DNA of 64,000 nucleotides from assembly GCA_024690825.1 (NCBI GenBank), contig JAILOK010000098.1:1-64000 (forward strand). The letters are read 5' to 3'. The position numbers and the translations under genes are program-made. The notes below the pieces were generated by a model. That model was not told where the DNA came from. It saw only the letters and a list, made by a program, of their open reading frames with translations, and ran no database searches. This DNA is from Lachnospiraceae bacterium. GTDB taxonomy: Bacteria > Bacillota > Clostridia > Lachnospirales > Lachnospiraceae. Of the stretch, positions 1 through 8,336 are shown piece by piece. The stretch's first letter is position 1; every line of letters starts with the position of its first letter.

Positions 1-2
1 TC

Positions 3-374
3 ATGTCCGCAAAGATGGAGGAGAGCACGCTTGAAGAACTGATGTGCGCCGCGCAGGGAATGGAGTGCTGCTACGGATACGACCTGGCAAATGAAGAATC
101 GCTTGTTGACGGTTTTGTGGAATATAATCCCGAGGAATATATCGACAAGGTATACAATAAGACCGGCATCCACCTTACCATGTTCAAGGATAATATCCGT
201 TTCATGACATCGCTTCGCAATGCGGACGGGACGAGGAATGAAGGAACGGAAAGCTCGCCTGAGGTATGGGCGGCCGTAAGCGCCGGAAATGTAAATGATG
301 TTTCGACCCGCATGGGTGATATGAGTGCATCGGCAGATGAACTGAAGGGAGCGATCAGCTTCTTCAGAAACTGA
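3..374 (+). CDS. Partial, internally deleted chemoreceptor (cache domain joined to receptor tail)
   Basis: The reading frame is open at the window edge, so the true start and the first membrane helix lie outside. Residues about 1-95 look like the ligand-binding single-cache domain of methyl-accepting chemotaxis proteins: a TGIHLTMFKDNIRFMTSL strand followed by DGTRNEGTESSPEV, the usual 'T.i....G.r..GT.as..V' signature. The normal second membrane helix, HAMP and long signalling coiled coil are missing. The frame instead passes into MSASADELKGAISFFRN, which resembles the extreme C-terminal tail of such receptors. This looks like an in-frame internal deletion that left only the sensor and the tail, so it should not be able to signal to CheA. 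The cache assignment is fairly secure; the deletion interpretation is inference. Confidence 0.6.
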   Translation: MSAKMEESTLEELMCAAQGMECCYGYDLANEESLVDGFVEYNPEEYIDKVYNKTGIHLTMFKDNIRFMTSLRNADGTRNEGTESSPEVWAAVSAGNVNDVSTRMGDMSASADELKGAISFFRN

Positions 375-382
375 ATTTAAAA

Positions 383-447
383 AAGATGACAGGGGGACGG
401 TCCCGGTGACAACTTTTGTGACACCGGAACCGTCCCCCTGTCATCTT
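383..447. repeat. GACAG/GGGACGG inverted repeat, minimal REPIN-like pair
   Basis: Two 26-nt arms (383-408 and 422-447) are inverted copies with a single mismatch around a 13-nt loop. Each arm carries the core GACAGGGGGACGG. It starts 8 nt after the upstream stop codon and ends 5 nt before the convergent peptide gene, so it could also act as a two-way terminator. It is the simplest form of the family found at twelve loci in this window. Confidence 0.85.
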
Positions 448-451
448 GCAT

Positions 452-667
452 TTAATTTACTGCAACCTTGTGCACGGTTGATTCATTGACTTTCGTTCCG
501 CAGCTCTTGCACAGATATACTCCACCCATGCGTTCAAGTACTTCCTTATCCTTTCCGCATTTAGGACAGTCACCCACAAGCTTGTATTGCCTTGTCTGTT
601 CCGCACCTCCGGAAACTGCGTCGAGCATATCATCGGAAAGCGCGTTTTTCTTAAGATTTTCGTTCAT
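452..667 (-). CDS. Double-glycine leader peptide with C-terminal zinc ribbon
   Basis: A 71-residue peptide. Residues 1-21 are a double-glycine leader ending LSDDMLDAVSGG, the type cleaved by C39 peptidases in bacteriocin and NHLM exporters. The remaining 50 residues hold CPKCG (C34, C37) and CKSCG (C53, C56), a four-cysteine zinc ribbon, which is unusual for a mature bacteriocin. The ATG at 667 was chosen because AAAGGAG lies 8 nt upstream; in-frame ATGs at 694 and 685 have poorer sites. A C39-containing ABC exporter is encoded at 47893 and a second peptide of the same design at 44758. No modification enzyme or immunity gene is adjacent. The leader is clear; the function of the mature peptide is unknown. 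Confidence 0.75.
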   Translation of the reverse strand: MNENLKKNALSDDMLDAVSGGAEQTRQYKLVGDCPKCGKDKEVLERMGGVYLCKSCGTKVNESTVHKVAVN

Positions 668-750
668 ATCCGTACTCCTTTGCATGTGATCCATTATAAC
701 CTCTTCACGCGGTTCTGTATACTTATACGAACGAAAACACAAAATGGCTA

Positions 751-780
751 AAGATGACAGAAGAACCGTCCCCCTGTCAC
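751..780. repeat. GACAG-family repeat, single unit
   Basis: One unit of the dispersed family (AAGATGACAG, then AAGAACCGTCCCCCTGTCAC), sitting between the divergent peptide and cysteine synthase genes. Its right end lies where a -35 box for the 798-803 hexamer would fall, so the repeat may supply part of that promoter. Confidence 0.8.
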
Positions 781-803
781 GTACCGGTCCTTTATGGTAT
801 AAT
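775..803 (+). promoter_or_regulatory. Probable promoter of the first cysteine synthase gene
   Basis: A perfect TATAAT lies at 798-803. The -35 position 17 nt upstream reads TGTCAC, which is weak and lies inside the GACAG repeat. Transcription would start near 810, leaving a leader of about 35 nt that carries the AAGGAGG ribosome site. Confidence 0.45.
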
Positions 804-844
804 GTTTTTTTCGAGCAAAGGATCACAAAGGAGGAGCGGTTTTT

Positions 845-1747
845 ATGTATTATACAAATGTGCTGGATCTGATCGGTAACACCCCGCTTATCAGTCTGGA
901 GCAGACTACGGGGCTGCAGATCTATGCCAAAGCTGAATTTTTAAATCCCGGGGGCAGCATAAAGGACAGGATCGCCTTGAACATGATAGAGGAGGCGGAA
1001 AAGGACGGCAGATTAAAACCCGGGATGACAATAATAGAACCGACCTCGGGAAATACCGGCATCGGGCTTGCGCTCTGCGGAGTCCGCAAAGGATACCGCG
1101 TGATCATAGTGATGCCGGAAAATATGAGCGAAGAGAGGAAAAAGATAATAAAGGCGCTCGGGGCGGAACTTGTTCTCACGGATCCGAAATTAAGCATCGG
1201 AGGATCGGTGGATAAGGCACTTGAGATCGCTTCGGGTTCCGATGAATATTTTGTGCCGCAGCAGTTCCAGAATCCCGCCAACCCCCAGATGCATTACAGG
1301 ACCACAGCGGTTGAGCTGACCGGACAGCTGGACAAAAAGATCGATGTATATGTGTCCGGGATAGGAAGCGGAGGAACCCTGCAGGGTGTGGCGAAATATC
1401 TGCTGGAAAAGAATCCGGACTGCAAGATAGTTGCCGTGGAACCGAAAAATGTCTCGGCACTTTTGGGAGATGAGCCCGGACTGCATCAGATCCAGGGAAT
1501 AGGAGACGGATTTATTCCGGACATCCTGGATACTTCGATCATCACGGATATCGTTGAGGTGACGGATGAGGATGCCATAGAGACCGCGCGTGATCTGGCG
1601 CGTGTGCAGGGGCTGCTTGTGGGAACATCCTCAGGGGCCAATGTCTGGGCTGCGAAAAAAATGGCCGGAAAATACGGGGATGACAGTATAATCACAACGG
1701 TCCTGCCCGACCGTGCCGAAAGATATTTCAGCACAGCTTTGATATGA
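845..1747 (+). CDS. cysK: Cysteine synthase (O-acetylserine sulfhydrylase), first paralogue
   Basis: A fold-type II PLP enzyme of 300 residues that makes L-cysteine from O-acetylserine and sulfide. The PLP lysine is K40 in GGSIKDRIA. The substrate loop TSGNTGIG, the phosphate-binding GIGSGGTLQG and the C-terminal GTSSGAN are all present. A strong AAGGAGG precedes the ATG by about 9 nt. It is a few residues shorter than the second CysK at 63013 and diverges from it towards the C terminus (ending PDRAERYFSTALI). It is not linked to the Rrf2-controlled cysteine operon, and the HD-GYP gene follows 35 nt downstream. It could prefer a different sulfur donor; that is not visible here. Confidence 0.9.
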   Translation: MYYTNVLDLIGNTPLISLEQTTGLQIYAKAEFLNPGGSIKDRIALNMIEEAEKDGRLKPGMTIIEPTSGNTGIGLALCGVRKGYRVIIVMPENMSEERKKIIKALGAELVLTDPKLSIGGSVDKALEIASGSDEYFVPQQFQNPANPQMHYRTTAVELTGQLDKKIDVYVSGIGSGGTLQGVAKYLLEKNPDCKIVAVEPKNVSALLGDEPGLHQIQGIGDGFIPDILDTSIITDIVEVTDEDAIETARDLARVQGLLVGTSSGANVWAAKKMAGKYGDDSIITTVLPDRAERYFSTALI

Positions 1748-1782
1748 CCGTCGGTATGCCTTTGGTTTTGGGATAAAGGTTC

Positions 1783-4176
1783 ATGGATTTTTTAAGACAA
1801 CACCAGCTTGATATAATGCTCGTTCTGATGGGGATCTGCGGGATCACCGCATTTTTCGTGCATATAACCGGAACACTGTCAAGAAAGAGGAAGACGGCCC
1901 TGTTGTTTGTGGAAATAAATTCAACGGTGCTTCTGGCAGCAGACAGGCTGGCATATCTGTACCGCGGCGATACGAGCGAGCTTGGATACTGGATGGTGAG
2001 GATCAGCAATTTTCTGGTGTATTTTATGACGCTTGCGATCCTGCATGCCGTCAACCTTTATATCACGGACCTGATGACGACAGAGGGCGGAAGAAAGGAA
2101 GTTCCTTTCAGGCTGAATCTTTCGGAAGATCTTATCATCGCAGGTGTTTTCATGCTGGTGGTGTCACAGTTTACTGGTCTTTATTATACCTTTGATGAAA
2201 ACAACAACTATGTGAGGGCGCGTTTTTTTCTTATCAGCTATTTTTTTCCGACCATAGTGATGTTCATACAGTTCATGGTGCTTTTCCAGTACAGGAAAAG
2301 CTTAAGAAAGCTGATCCGCTATCCGCTGATGCTCTTTGCCATCGTGCCTATCATAGCATCGATCCTGCAGATATTCACATACGGAGTCTCACTCATAAAT
2401 ATGTCGATCGTCGGTATGGCAGTACTCCTTTTTGTATTTGCCCTGATCGACATGAACACCTCGGTAAAGCAGGCACACAGGATCGAGATCGACTATCTGA
2501 AAAGACAGCAGAAGAGCATGAGACATCTCTTTGAGCAGACAGCCACGGCTCTTGCCAACGCGATCGATGCCAAGGATAAATATACGCACGGTCATTCTTC
2601 AAGGGTGGCCGAGTATTCAAGGAGGATCGCCGAGCTTTCCGGCAAAAGTGAGGAAGAATGTGATGAGGTTTATTTTTCCGCGCTGCTTCATGATGTGGGA
2701 AAGATCGGAGTGCCGGATCGTATAATCAATAAAGAGGGCAAGCTTACCGACGAGGAATTTGAGGCCATAAAAAAGCATCCCGAGATCGGAAACAATATCC
2801 TTTCAAGCATCAGTGAATATCCGTATTTAAGCATAGGAGCGCATCATCATCACGAAAGATATGACGGCAAGGGGTATCCTGACAGGCTTAAGGGTGAGGA
2901 TATACCGGAGATCGCAAGGATAGTTGCTGTGGCCGACGCATATGATGCCATGACTTCAAGGAGAAGCTACAGGGATTCGATCCCGCAGTCAAAGGTGCGC
3001 GAGGAGATCATAAAGGGCGCGGGAAATCAGTTCGATCCCGTATTTGCCAATATCATGCAGCACCTGATCGATCTTGACCAGGAATATGAACTGAGGGAGA
3101 GGGGAACCGGAAAATTCGGAGATGATGACGCTCTGTACTGTATCGATTATAAGGATACCGTGTCCGACGGAGTATTGGTCACGCCCAATAAGGTAAAGAT
3201 CAGCCTTAGGTTTACTCCGGATGAGGACAACAGGTATGAGGGCATGGCAGCGCTTCTTCTCTTTGATTCCAATGACGGCCGCGCCTACTCCGAGGAGAGA
3301 AAGCAGAAGGAACTGCATTATTTCGAATACGGTGAGATCATGTTTGACGGCCGCACCACGATAGCCGGCGCCAGAGGCATGCAGACTAAGACAACCAGGT
3401 CAGAGGAGAAACCCGAAAAAAAGATATCGGGGGAAAAGAAGGATTACACGGAGTATCTGATCGAGGCTGTAAGGTTCAGGGATCATGCGCTTGTCCGGAT
3501 CGAGGGAGACGGGAAAGTGCTCGAAATAACCATAGCCCTTCCCGACAGTTCCAGATTCCTGTATCTGGGACTTACAGGCCGGTACTGCAGCATAAGCGAT
3601 GTCAGGATCGAAAAATCGGAGGAAGAGATAGGGGAAGGATATATACAGAGGATAGCCGAAGAGATAAGCTACATCAATGTTCCTGAGGGCGATGTCCCGA
3701 ATGTACAGATCGACGGCTACAGGACTGATGCCACTGTCGGAATACCCATAACGGGCAGACTGAAGCTTTCCTTCCATTCCATGAGCCTGCCGACGGCAAA
3801 TCTGATCTGGCACTGTCCTTTTATCACGATCTTCAATTCTTTGGACGGAAAGGTCAGGGACGAGGGCTGCAGGGAATTTGCCCTGATCCGTATAGACGGA
3901 GAATACTGGGAGCCCGATGAGGCGGGGAAAAACGAGATATTTGTTAATAAACGGGATGATTTTGAAGGCTGGGACAGCTGGAAGCAGAAGAATAAAGACG
4001 GAATAGACTGTACCGTAACATTTACGAGGAAAGGGAATACCATAACGACGATAACCGAAAATATGGGCATTTATGTAAAAAACGTGACAACGATCACCGA
4101 CGATACCGAGGATATCTATGCCGCGCTTACCGGAGATCAGGTCGCGCTGACAGATATACGGATCGATACAAAGTGA
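1783..4176 (+). CDS. Membrane HD-GYP cyclic-dinucleotide phosphodiesterase with large C-terminal extension
   Basis: A 797-residue protein. Residues about 1-225 form seven hydrophobic segments like the 7TM sensor regions of histidine kinases. An HD-GYP domain follows at about 260-425, with the catalytic pair H303-D304 in LLHDVGKIGVP, the HHHHERYDGKGYP motif (GYP from 364) and the AYDAMTSRRSYR signature. HD-GYP proteins hydrolyse c-di-GMP or related dinucleotides. Residues about 430-797 have no recognised domain; they look beta-rich and soluble, with many charged residues, and repeat the theme of an acidic strand followed by 'LTGRYCSISDVRI' / 'LTGDQVALTDIRI', which suggests two related modules. 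The start has only a weak AAAGG site. A lone gene between cysteine synthase and the hydrogenase-like receptor. Confidence 0.85.
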   Translation: MDFLRQHQLDIMLVLMGICGITAFFVHITGTLSRKRKTALLFVEINSTVLLAADRLAYLYRGDTSELGYWMVRISNFLVYFMTLAILHAVNLYITDLMTTEGGRKEVPFRLNLSEDLIIAGVFMLVVSQFTGLYYTFDENNNYVRARFFLISYFFPTIVMFIQFMVLFQYRKSLRKLIRYPLMLFAIVPIIASILQIFTYGVSLINMSIVGMAVLLFVFALIDMNTSVKQAHRIEIDYLKRQQKSMRHLFEQTATALANAIDAKDKYTHGHSSRVAEYSRRIAELSGKSEEECDEVYFSALLHDVGKIGVPDRIINKEGKLTDEEFEAIKKHPEIGNNILSSISEYPYLSIGAHHHHERYDGKGYPDRLKGEDIPEIARIVAVADAYDAMTSRRSYRDSIPQSKVREEIIKGAGNQFDPVFANIMQHLIDLDQEYELRERGTGKFGDDDALYCIDYKDTVSDGVLVTPNKVKISLRFTPDEDNRYEGMAALLLFDSNDGRAYSEERKQKELHYFEYGEIMFDGRTTIAGARGMQTKTTRSEEKPEKKISGEKKDYTEYLIEAVRFRDHALVRIEGDGKVLEITIALPDSSRFLYLGLTGRYCSISDVRIEKSEEEIGEGYIQRIAEEISYINVPEGDVPNVQIDGYRTDATVGIPITGRLKLSFHSMSLPTANLIWHCPFITIFNSLDGKVRDEGCREFALIRIDGEYWEPDEAGKNEIFVNKRDDFEGWDSWKQKNKDGIDCTVTFTRKGNTITTITENMGIYVKNVTTITDDTEDIYAALTGDQVALTDIRIDTK

Positions 4177-4337
4177 TAGAAATGACAGGAAGAAAGTGAT
4201 ATAACTTAATCTGTATGTGTTTATTTGCAGCCTGATATGATCCAAAGATCATATTGAAGCAGCTGGAATGATGAAAAAGGCTTTTATTGTGCAACAGTAC
4301 TGTGAGGTTTTCAGGGACTTGTCCGGGAGGGGAAAGC

Positions 4338-6269
4338 ATGGGTCTTGTAAAGACAAACGACAAATGTATAGGCTGTAACAAATGTATAAGGGCATGCAGC
4401 AGCATGGGCGCAAATGTCGCAGTTGAGCGTGACAGGAAAAATATCATCGATGTCGATCCCGAAAGGTGCATCGCCTGCGGGGCCTGCCTTGATGCGTGCG
4501 AGCACGGGGCCAGAGAGTATATCGATGATGTGGAAAGGTTCTTTGAAGACCTTAAGAAGGGCACAAAGATTTCGGTTCTGATCGCACCCGCATTTCTGGC
4601 AAACTACCCGGGTGAATATGAAAAATATCTCGGTATGCTCAAAAAACTCGGCGTAAACCGGTTCATCAGCATCTCCTTCGGTGCGGACATAACCACCTGG
4701 GCCTACATAAAATATATCACCGAAAGGAAGTTTTTCGGCGGCATATCACAGCCCTGTCCCGCAGTGGTAGGCTACATAGAGCGTTTCATGCCGGAGCTGC
4801 TGCCGAAGCTCATGCCGGTTCATTCACCGATGATGTGCGGCGCGGTATATGTCAAAAAATACATGAAGGTGGATGATAAGCTTGCTTTCATCAGTCCCTG
4901 CATTGCCAAAAAGAATGAGATCGATCATCCCAATAATAAGGGATATGTATCATATAACCTGACTTTTACGCATCTGGTGAAATACTTAAAGGAACACCCT
5001 GTAAGCGGCGCCACGCCGTATAAGGATGAGATCGAATACGGTCTCGGATCCATCTATCCCATGCCCGGAGGACTCAAGGAGAATGTTTACTGGCTTTTAG
5101 GCGAGGATGCGCTCGTACGCCAGATGGAGGGTGAGCATCATATGTATGAATACCTCTGCCGCAATAAGGAAATGTTAAAATGCGGCAAGAATCCGTATCT
5201 CTTTGTGGATGCCCTTAACTGTACGAACGGATGTCTCTACGGTCCGGGTACCGAAAGCCGCGCCGAGATGAGGGAAGATGTCTTCATGGCTATCCAGCGC
5301 ATAAAGGCGGAGAGCAAGAACAGTTCAAAGAAATCGGCCTGGGGCAGGGATCTGACTCCAAAGAAGAGACTGGAGATGCTCAATAAGGAATTCGCAAACC
5401 TTAAGCTTGAAGATTTTCTCTGCAGCTATATAGACAGAAGCAGGTCATGTGCCGTGAAGAACCCGTCTGAAGCAGAGATCAATGAGATATTCTTAAAGCT
5501 CAAAAAGGATACCAAGGAGAAACGCACCATAGACTGCGGATGCTGCGGATACGAATCCTGCCGTGATATGGTTGTAGCCATATATAACGGCTTCAACCAT
5601 ATGCATAACTGCGTTCATTATATCAAGGACCGTGCTTACGAGGAGAAGGACAAGGCTGTGGAACTGTCCGAGGAAATCAACAGGACGCAGGAGGAGATGA
5701 GAGACAAAAAGAGTTCTCTTGCTCAGGAGATCGGAGACAACTTTGATACGATCAGACATTCCATCGGCCAGATCGAGGAGACAAGCAACGACAACGCAAG
5801 ACAGACAGAGGGTATTTCGCACGAGATGGCCGAGGTGGATAACTTTGCGACAGAGCTGAAAAATGTGCTCAATACCATCGAGATGTATTTGAGCAAGCTG
5901 GAGGAAAACAACACGGCGGTCATTGCCATTTCTTCACAGACAAATCTACTTGCCCTCAACGCTTCCATAGAAGCAGCCAGGGCAGGTGAGGCAGGAAGAG
6001 GTTTTGCGGTCGTGGCCGAGGAGATCAAAAAGCTGGCCGAGGATTCAAAGGCTGCAGCCGATGACAGCAATGAGAATAACAAGGACATAAAGGAAACCAT
6101 AGATCGCCTTATTTCAGAATCCGGCAAGCTCTCGGAGATAGTCGGCAGAGTCAATGTCAGGGCAGAGAACCTCGTATCTTCTGCCGAGCAGACTGCATCT
6201 TCCATAAGTCTTATGAATGATGTGGCCGATAATGTTGAGAGCTCGTTAAGGCAGATCCTTGAGGATTAA
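4338..6269 (+). CDS. Cytosolic chemoreceptor with ferredoxin and [FeFe]-hydrogenase-like H-cluster domain
   Basis: A 643-residue protein without membrane helices; the ATG at 4338 has GGGAGGGG 7 nt upstream. Order: two 4Fe-4S motifs (C10, C13, C16, C20 and C44, C47, C50, C54), then a hydrogenase large-subunit domain (about 75-340) with the four H-cluster ligand cysteines C140 in QPCP, C188 in SPCIAKKNE, and C295 and C299 in [21 protein letters not shown] Fe-S motif lies near residue 400. From about 440 to the end is a receptor signalling hairpin with [22 protein letters not shown]. In catalytic enzymes the first motif is TSCCP; here the proton-relay cysteine is proline, as in sensory hydrogenases. 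It probably reports hydrogen or redox state to the chemotaxis or another kinase. Substrate is inference; domains are clear. Confidence 0.88.
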   Translation: MGLVKTNDKCIGCNKCIRACSSMGANVAVERDRKNIIDVDPERCIACGACLDACEHGAREYIDDVERFFEDLKKGTKISVLIAPAFLANYPGEYEKYLGMLKKLGVNRFISISFGADITTWAYIKYITERKFFGGISQPCPAVVGYIERFMPELLPKLMPVHSPMMCGAVYVKKYMKVDDKLAFISPCIAKKNEIDHPNNKGYVSYNLTFTHLVKYLKEHPVSGATPYKDEIEYGLGSIYPMPGGLKENVYWLLGEDALVRQMEGEHHMYEYLCRNKEMLKCGKNPYLFVDALNCTNGCLYGPGTESRAEMREDVFMAIQRIKAESKNSSKKSAWGRDLTPKKRLEMLNKEFANLKLEDFLCSYIDRSRSCAVKNPSEAEINEIFLKLKKDTKEKRTIDCGCCGYESCRDMVVAIYNGFNHMHNCVHYIKDRAYEEKDKAVELSEEINRTQEEMRDKKSSLAQEIGDNFDTIRHSIGQIEETSNDNARQTEGISHEMAEVDNFATELKNVLNTIEMYLSKLEENNTAVIAISSQTNLLALNASIEAARAGEAGRGFAVVAEEIKKLAEDSKAAADDSNENNKDIKETIDRLISESGKLSEIVGRVNVRAENLVSSAEQTASSISLMNDVADNVESSLRQILED

Positions 6270-6289
6270 TACGTCGGAAAGAGATTGTC

Positions 6290-7462
6290 ATGGATATAGA
6301 GATTTTATTAAGTCTTGCGATACTGATATTTGCGGCAAAGGCCCTCGGACTTTTAGCCAAGCGCATCGGGGCTCCGCAGGTTGTCGGCGAGATACTTGCA
6401 GGACTTTTGGTGGGTCCGTCAATACTCAATGCTGTTCAGGTTAATGATGCCATTGAGATATTTGCGGAGATCGGCGTCATAATGCTCATGTTCTCGGCGG
6501 GACTTGAGACGGATATAAAACAGCTGAAAAAGTCCGGCGGGAAATCATTTCTTGTGGCACTGATAGGAGTTATCGTTCCTCTTATCTGCGGTTTTACGCT
6601 CTACGGCGCGTTTTACGGCTTTGCAGCCCCGCCTTCAAAGGAATTTTACACGGCCCTCTTTATGGGCACCATAATAACTGCAACGAGCGTATCCATCACA
6701 GTGGCTGCGCTCTCCGAGATGGGAAAACTCAATTCGGAAGTGGGGACCACGATTGTCGGTGCCGCCGTTATTGATGATGTGATCGGCATCATCGTATTAA
6801 CCTGTGTCGTAGGCGGCGCGGGAGGAGACGGCAATGTGGGAATGGTACTCTTAAAGATAGCTCTTTTCTTTGGTGTGACCCTTGTAGTGGGTTTTGTCAT
6901 TCACAAGATCATGGAATGGCTTGAAAACAGGCATCCCCACACGCAGAGGATACCCATCTACAGCCTGGCCTTCTGTTTTGCCATGGCATATACCGCGCAG
7001 AAGTTTTTCGGTATCGCAGATATCACCGGCGCGTACTGTGCCGGTATAGTCCTGTGTACGATCAAGGATACGGAGTATGTGGAAAAAAAGATCAATATAA
7101 GCAGCTACATGCTCTTTGGTCCGATCTTCTTTGCCTGCATCGGTCTGAAGACCGATCTTTCGGGTCTGACGGTATCGATCCTCGGATTCAGCATCTGTTT
7201 CATCATCGCCGCTCTTCTTTCAAAGGTCGTCGGATGCGGCCTTGCGGCAAAGATCTGCGGTTACAGCCTGAAGGATTCGTTAAGGGTCGGAGCCGGCATG
7301 ATGACCAGGGGCGAGGTGGCTTTGATCGTTGCCCAGAAGGGTCTTTCGGCGGGAGTTTTAAGTTCGGCCTACTTCCCGGCGGTCATACTGCTGATCATCG
7401 TTTCATCCATCGTAACACCGGTGGTTCTTAAAGCGCTCTTTTCGGAAAAACACAGATCATGA
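6290..7462 (+). CDS. Cation:proton antiporter (CPA2/KefB-like)
   Basis: A 390-residue integral membrane protein with about twelve hydrophobic segments, of the monovalent cation:proton antiporter-2 family. Recognisable points are the N-terminal LAKRIGAPQVVGEILAGLLVG, the VIDDVIGIIVL segment carrying the conserved acidic pair of the ion site, and GMMTRGEVALIVA near the C terminus. It lacks the RCK/TrkA-N regulatory domain found at the C terminus of KefB/KefC. It starts 21 nt after the hydrogenase-like receptor and overlaps the lipase gene by four bases (ATGA), so the two are very likely co-translated. The ion (Na+ or K+) cannot be told from sequence. Confidence 0.88.
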   Translation: MDIEILLSLAILIFAAKALGLLAKRIGAPQVVGEILAGLLVGPSILNAVQVNDAIEIFAEIGVIMLMFSAGLETDIKQLKKSGGKSFLVALIGVIVPLICGFTLYGAFYGFAAPPSKEFYTALFMGTIITATSVSITVAALSEMGKLNSEVGTTIVGAAVIDDVIGIIVLTCVVGGAGGDGNVGMVLLKIALFFGVTLVVGFVIHKIMEWLENRHPHTQRIPIYSLAFCFAMAYTAQKFFGIADITGAYCAGIVLCTIKDTEYVEKKINISSYMLFGPIFFACIGLKTDLSGLTVSILGFSICFIIAALLSKVVGCGLAAKICGYSLKDSLRVGAGMMTRGEVALIVAQKGLSAGVLSSAYFPAVILLIIVSSIVTPVVLKALFSEKHRS

Positions 7463-8298
7463 AAAAGGGAATAGTGATGGAGGGCGGTGCCATGCGGGGG
7501 ATGTTCACCTGCGGCATCATCGATGTTCTCCTTGAAAACAAAATCGGATTTGACGGCGCGGTCGGTGTTTCGGCCGGCGCCACTTTTGGCTGCAATTTAA
7601 AGTCAGGACAGCACGGCAGACCGCTAAGATATAATAAGAAATACTGCAGGGACCGGCATTATCACAGCATCCGTTCGCTTCTGATGACGGGTGACATCTA
7701 TAATGTGAAATTCTGCTATGATGATCTTCCCTGCAGGCTTGATGTGTGGGATACAAAAGCTTTTGCGGAAAATCCCATGGAATTCTATGTTGTCGCAACC
7801 GATGTAAATACCGGAAAACCCGTTTATCACAAATGTACCGACGGAGGCAGGGAGGACATGAACTGGATAAGGGCATCCGCCTCGATGCCGGCTGTTTCAA
7901 GGCCCGTGCATATAGGGGAAGGGATCTATCTTGACGGGGGAACCTCGGATTCGATCCCCTTAAGGTTCATGGAAGAAAAGGGATATGACAGGATCCTTGT
8001 GATAGAGACGCAGCCGAAAGATTTTATTAAAAAGAAGCAGAAGTACATGAAGTTCATCAGGCTCGCACTGGGGAAATATCCCGAAATGATAAAGGCCATG
8101 GAAAACCGCTATATCATGTACAACCGCGAAAAGCAGTACATACGCGAAAGGGAAGAGACCGGTGAGGTTATTGTCATAAGGCCCGAAGCGCCCTTAAATA
8201 TCAGCCCCGTAGAAAGGGACGAAAATGAGCTTCAGAGAGTATATGACCTCGGGCGCGAAGCGGGATTAAAAAATATCGGGAAGATCAAAAAGCTGTAA
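7459..8298 (+). CDS. Patatin-like phospholipase (RssA/YjjU type)
   Basis: A 279-residue cytosolic serine hydrolase with the Ser-Asp dyad of patatins. The oxyanion loop EGGAMRG is at about 8-14, the nucleophile S38 lies in GVSAG, and the catalytic D159 in LDGGTSDSIP. Such proteins deacylate phospholipids or lysophospholipids. The length is typical of the small bacterial members. The start overlaps the antiporter stop (ATGA), pointing to a membrane-related operon. It faces the minus-strand ClC gene with only 6 nt between the stops. Confidence 0.88.
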   Translation: MKKGIVMEGGAMRGMFTCGIIDVLLENKIGFDGAVGVSAGATFGCNLKSGQHGRPLRYNKKYCRDRHYHSIRSLLMTGDIYNVKFCYDDLPCRLDVWDTKAFAENPMEFYVVATDVNTGKPVYHKCTDGGREDMNWIRASASMPAVSRPVHIGEGIYLDGGTSDSIPLRFMEEKGYDRILVIETQPKDFIKKKQKYMKFIRLALGKYPEMIKAMENRYIMYNREKQYIREREETGEVIVIRPEAPLNISPVERDENELQRVYDLGREAGLKNIGKIKKL

Positions 8299-8303
8299 TC
8301 TTT

Positions 8304-8336
8304 GTCAGCGGGACGGTTCTTTTGACATCTTTTTTC
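8304..8336. repeat. GACAG-family repeat forming the 3' end of the ClC gene
   Basis: GTCAGCGGGACGGTTCT followed by TTTGACATCTTTTTT. It contains the stop and last codons of the minus-strand ClC gene, so a repeat unit now encodes the C-terminal MSKEPSR and stop. It may also terminate the convergent lipase transcript. Confidence 0.7.

Noticed and set aside
694-826. Longer version of the zinc-ribbon peptide starting near 826 on the minus strand
   Set aside because: The extra N-terminal part runs through a GACAG repeat and has no ribosome site; the ATG at 667 has AAAGGAG and starts a proper leader.
3400-4245. Long minus-strand open frame of 281 codons
   Set aside because: It mirrors the HD-GYP gene on the other strand, has no ribosome site and no recognisable protein pattern.
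4338-6269. A hydrogen-producing [FeFe] hydrogenase
   Set aside because: The proton-relay cysteine of the first H-cluster motif is replaced by proline and the protein ends in a chemoreceptor domain, so sensing is more likely than catalysis.
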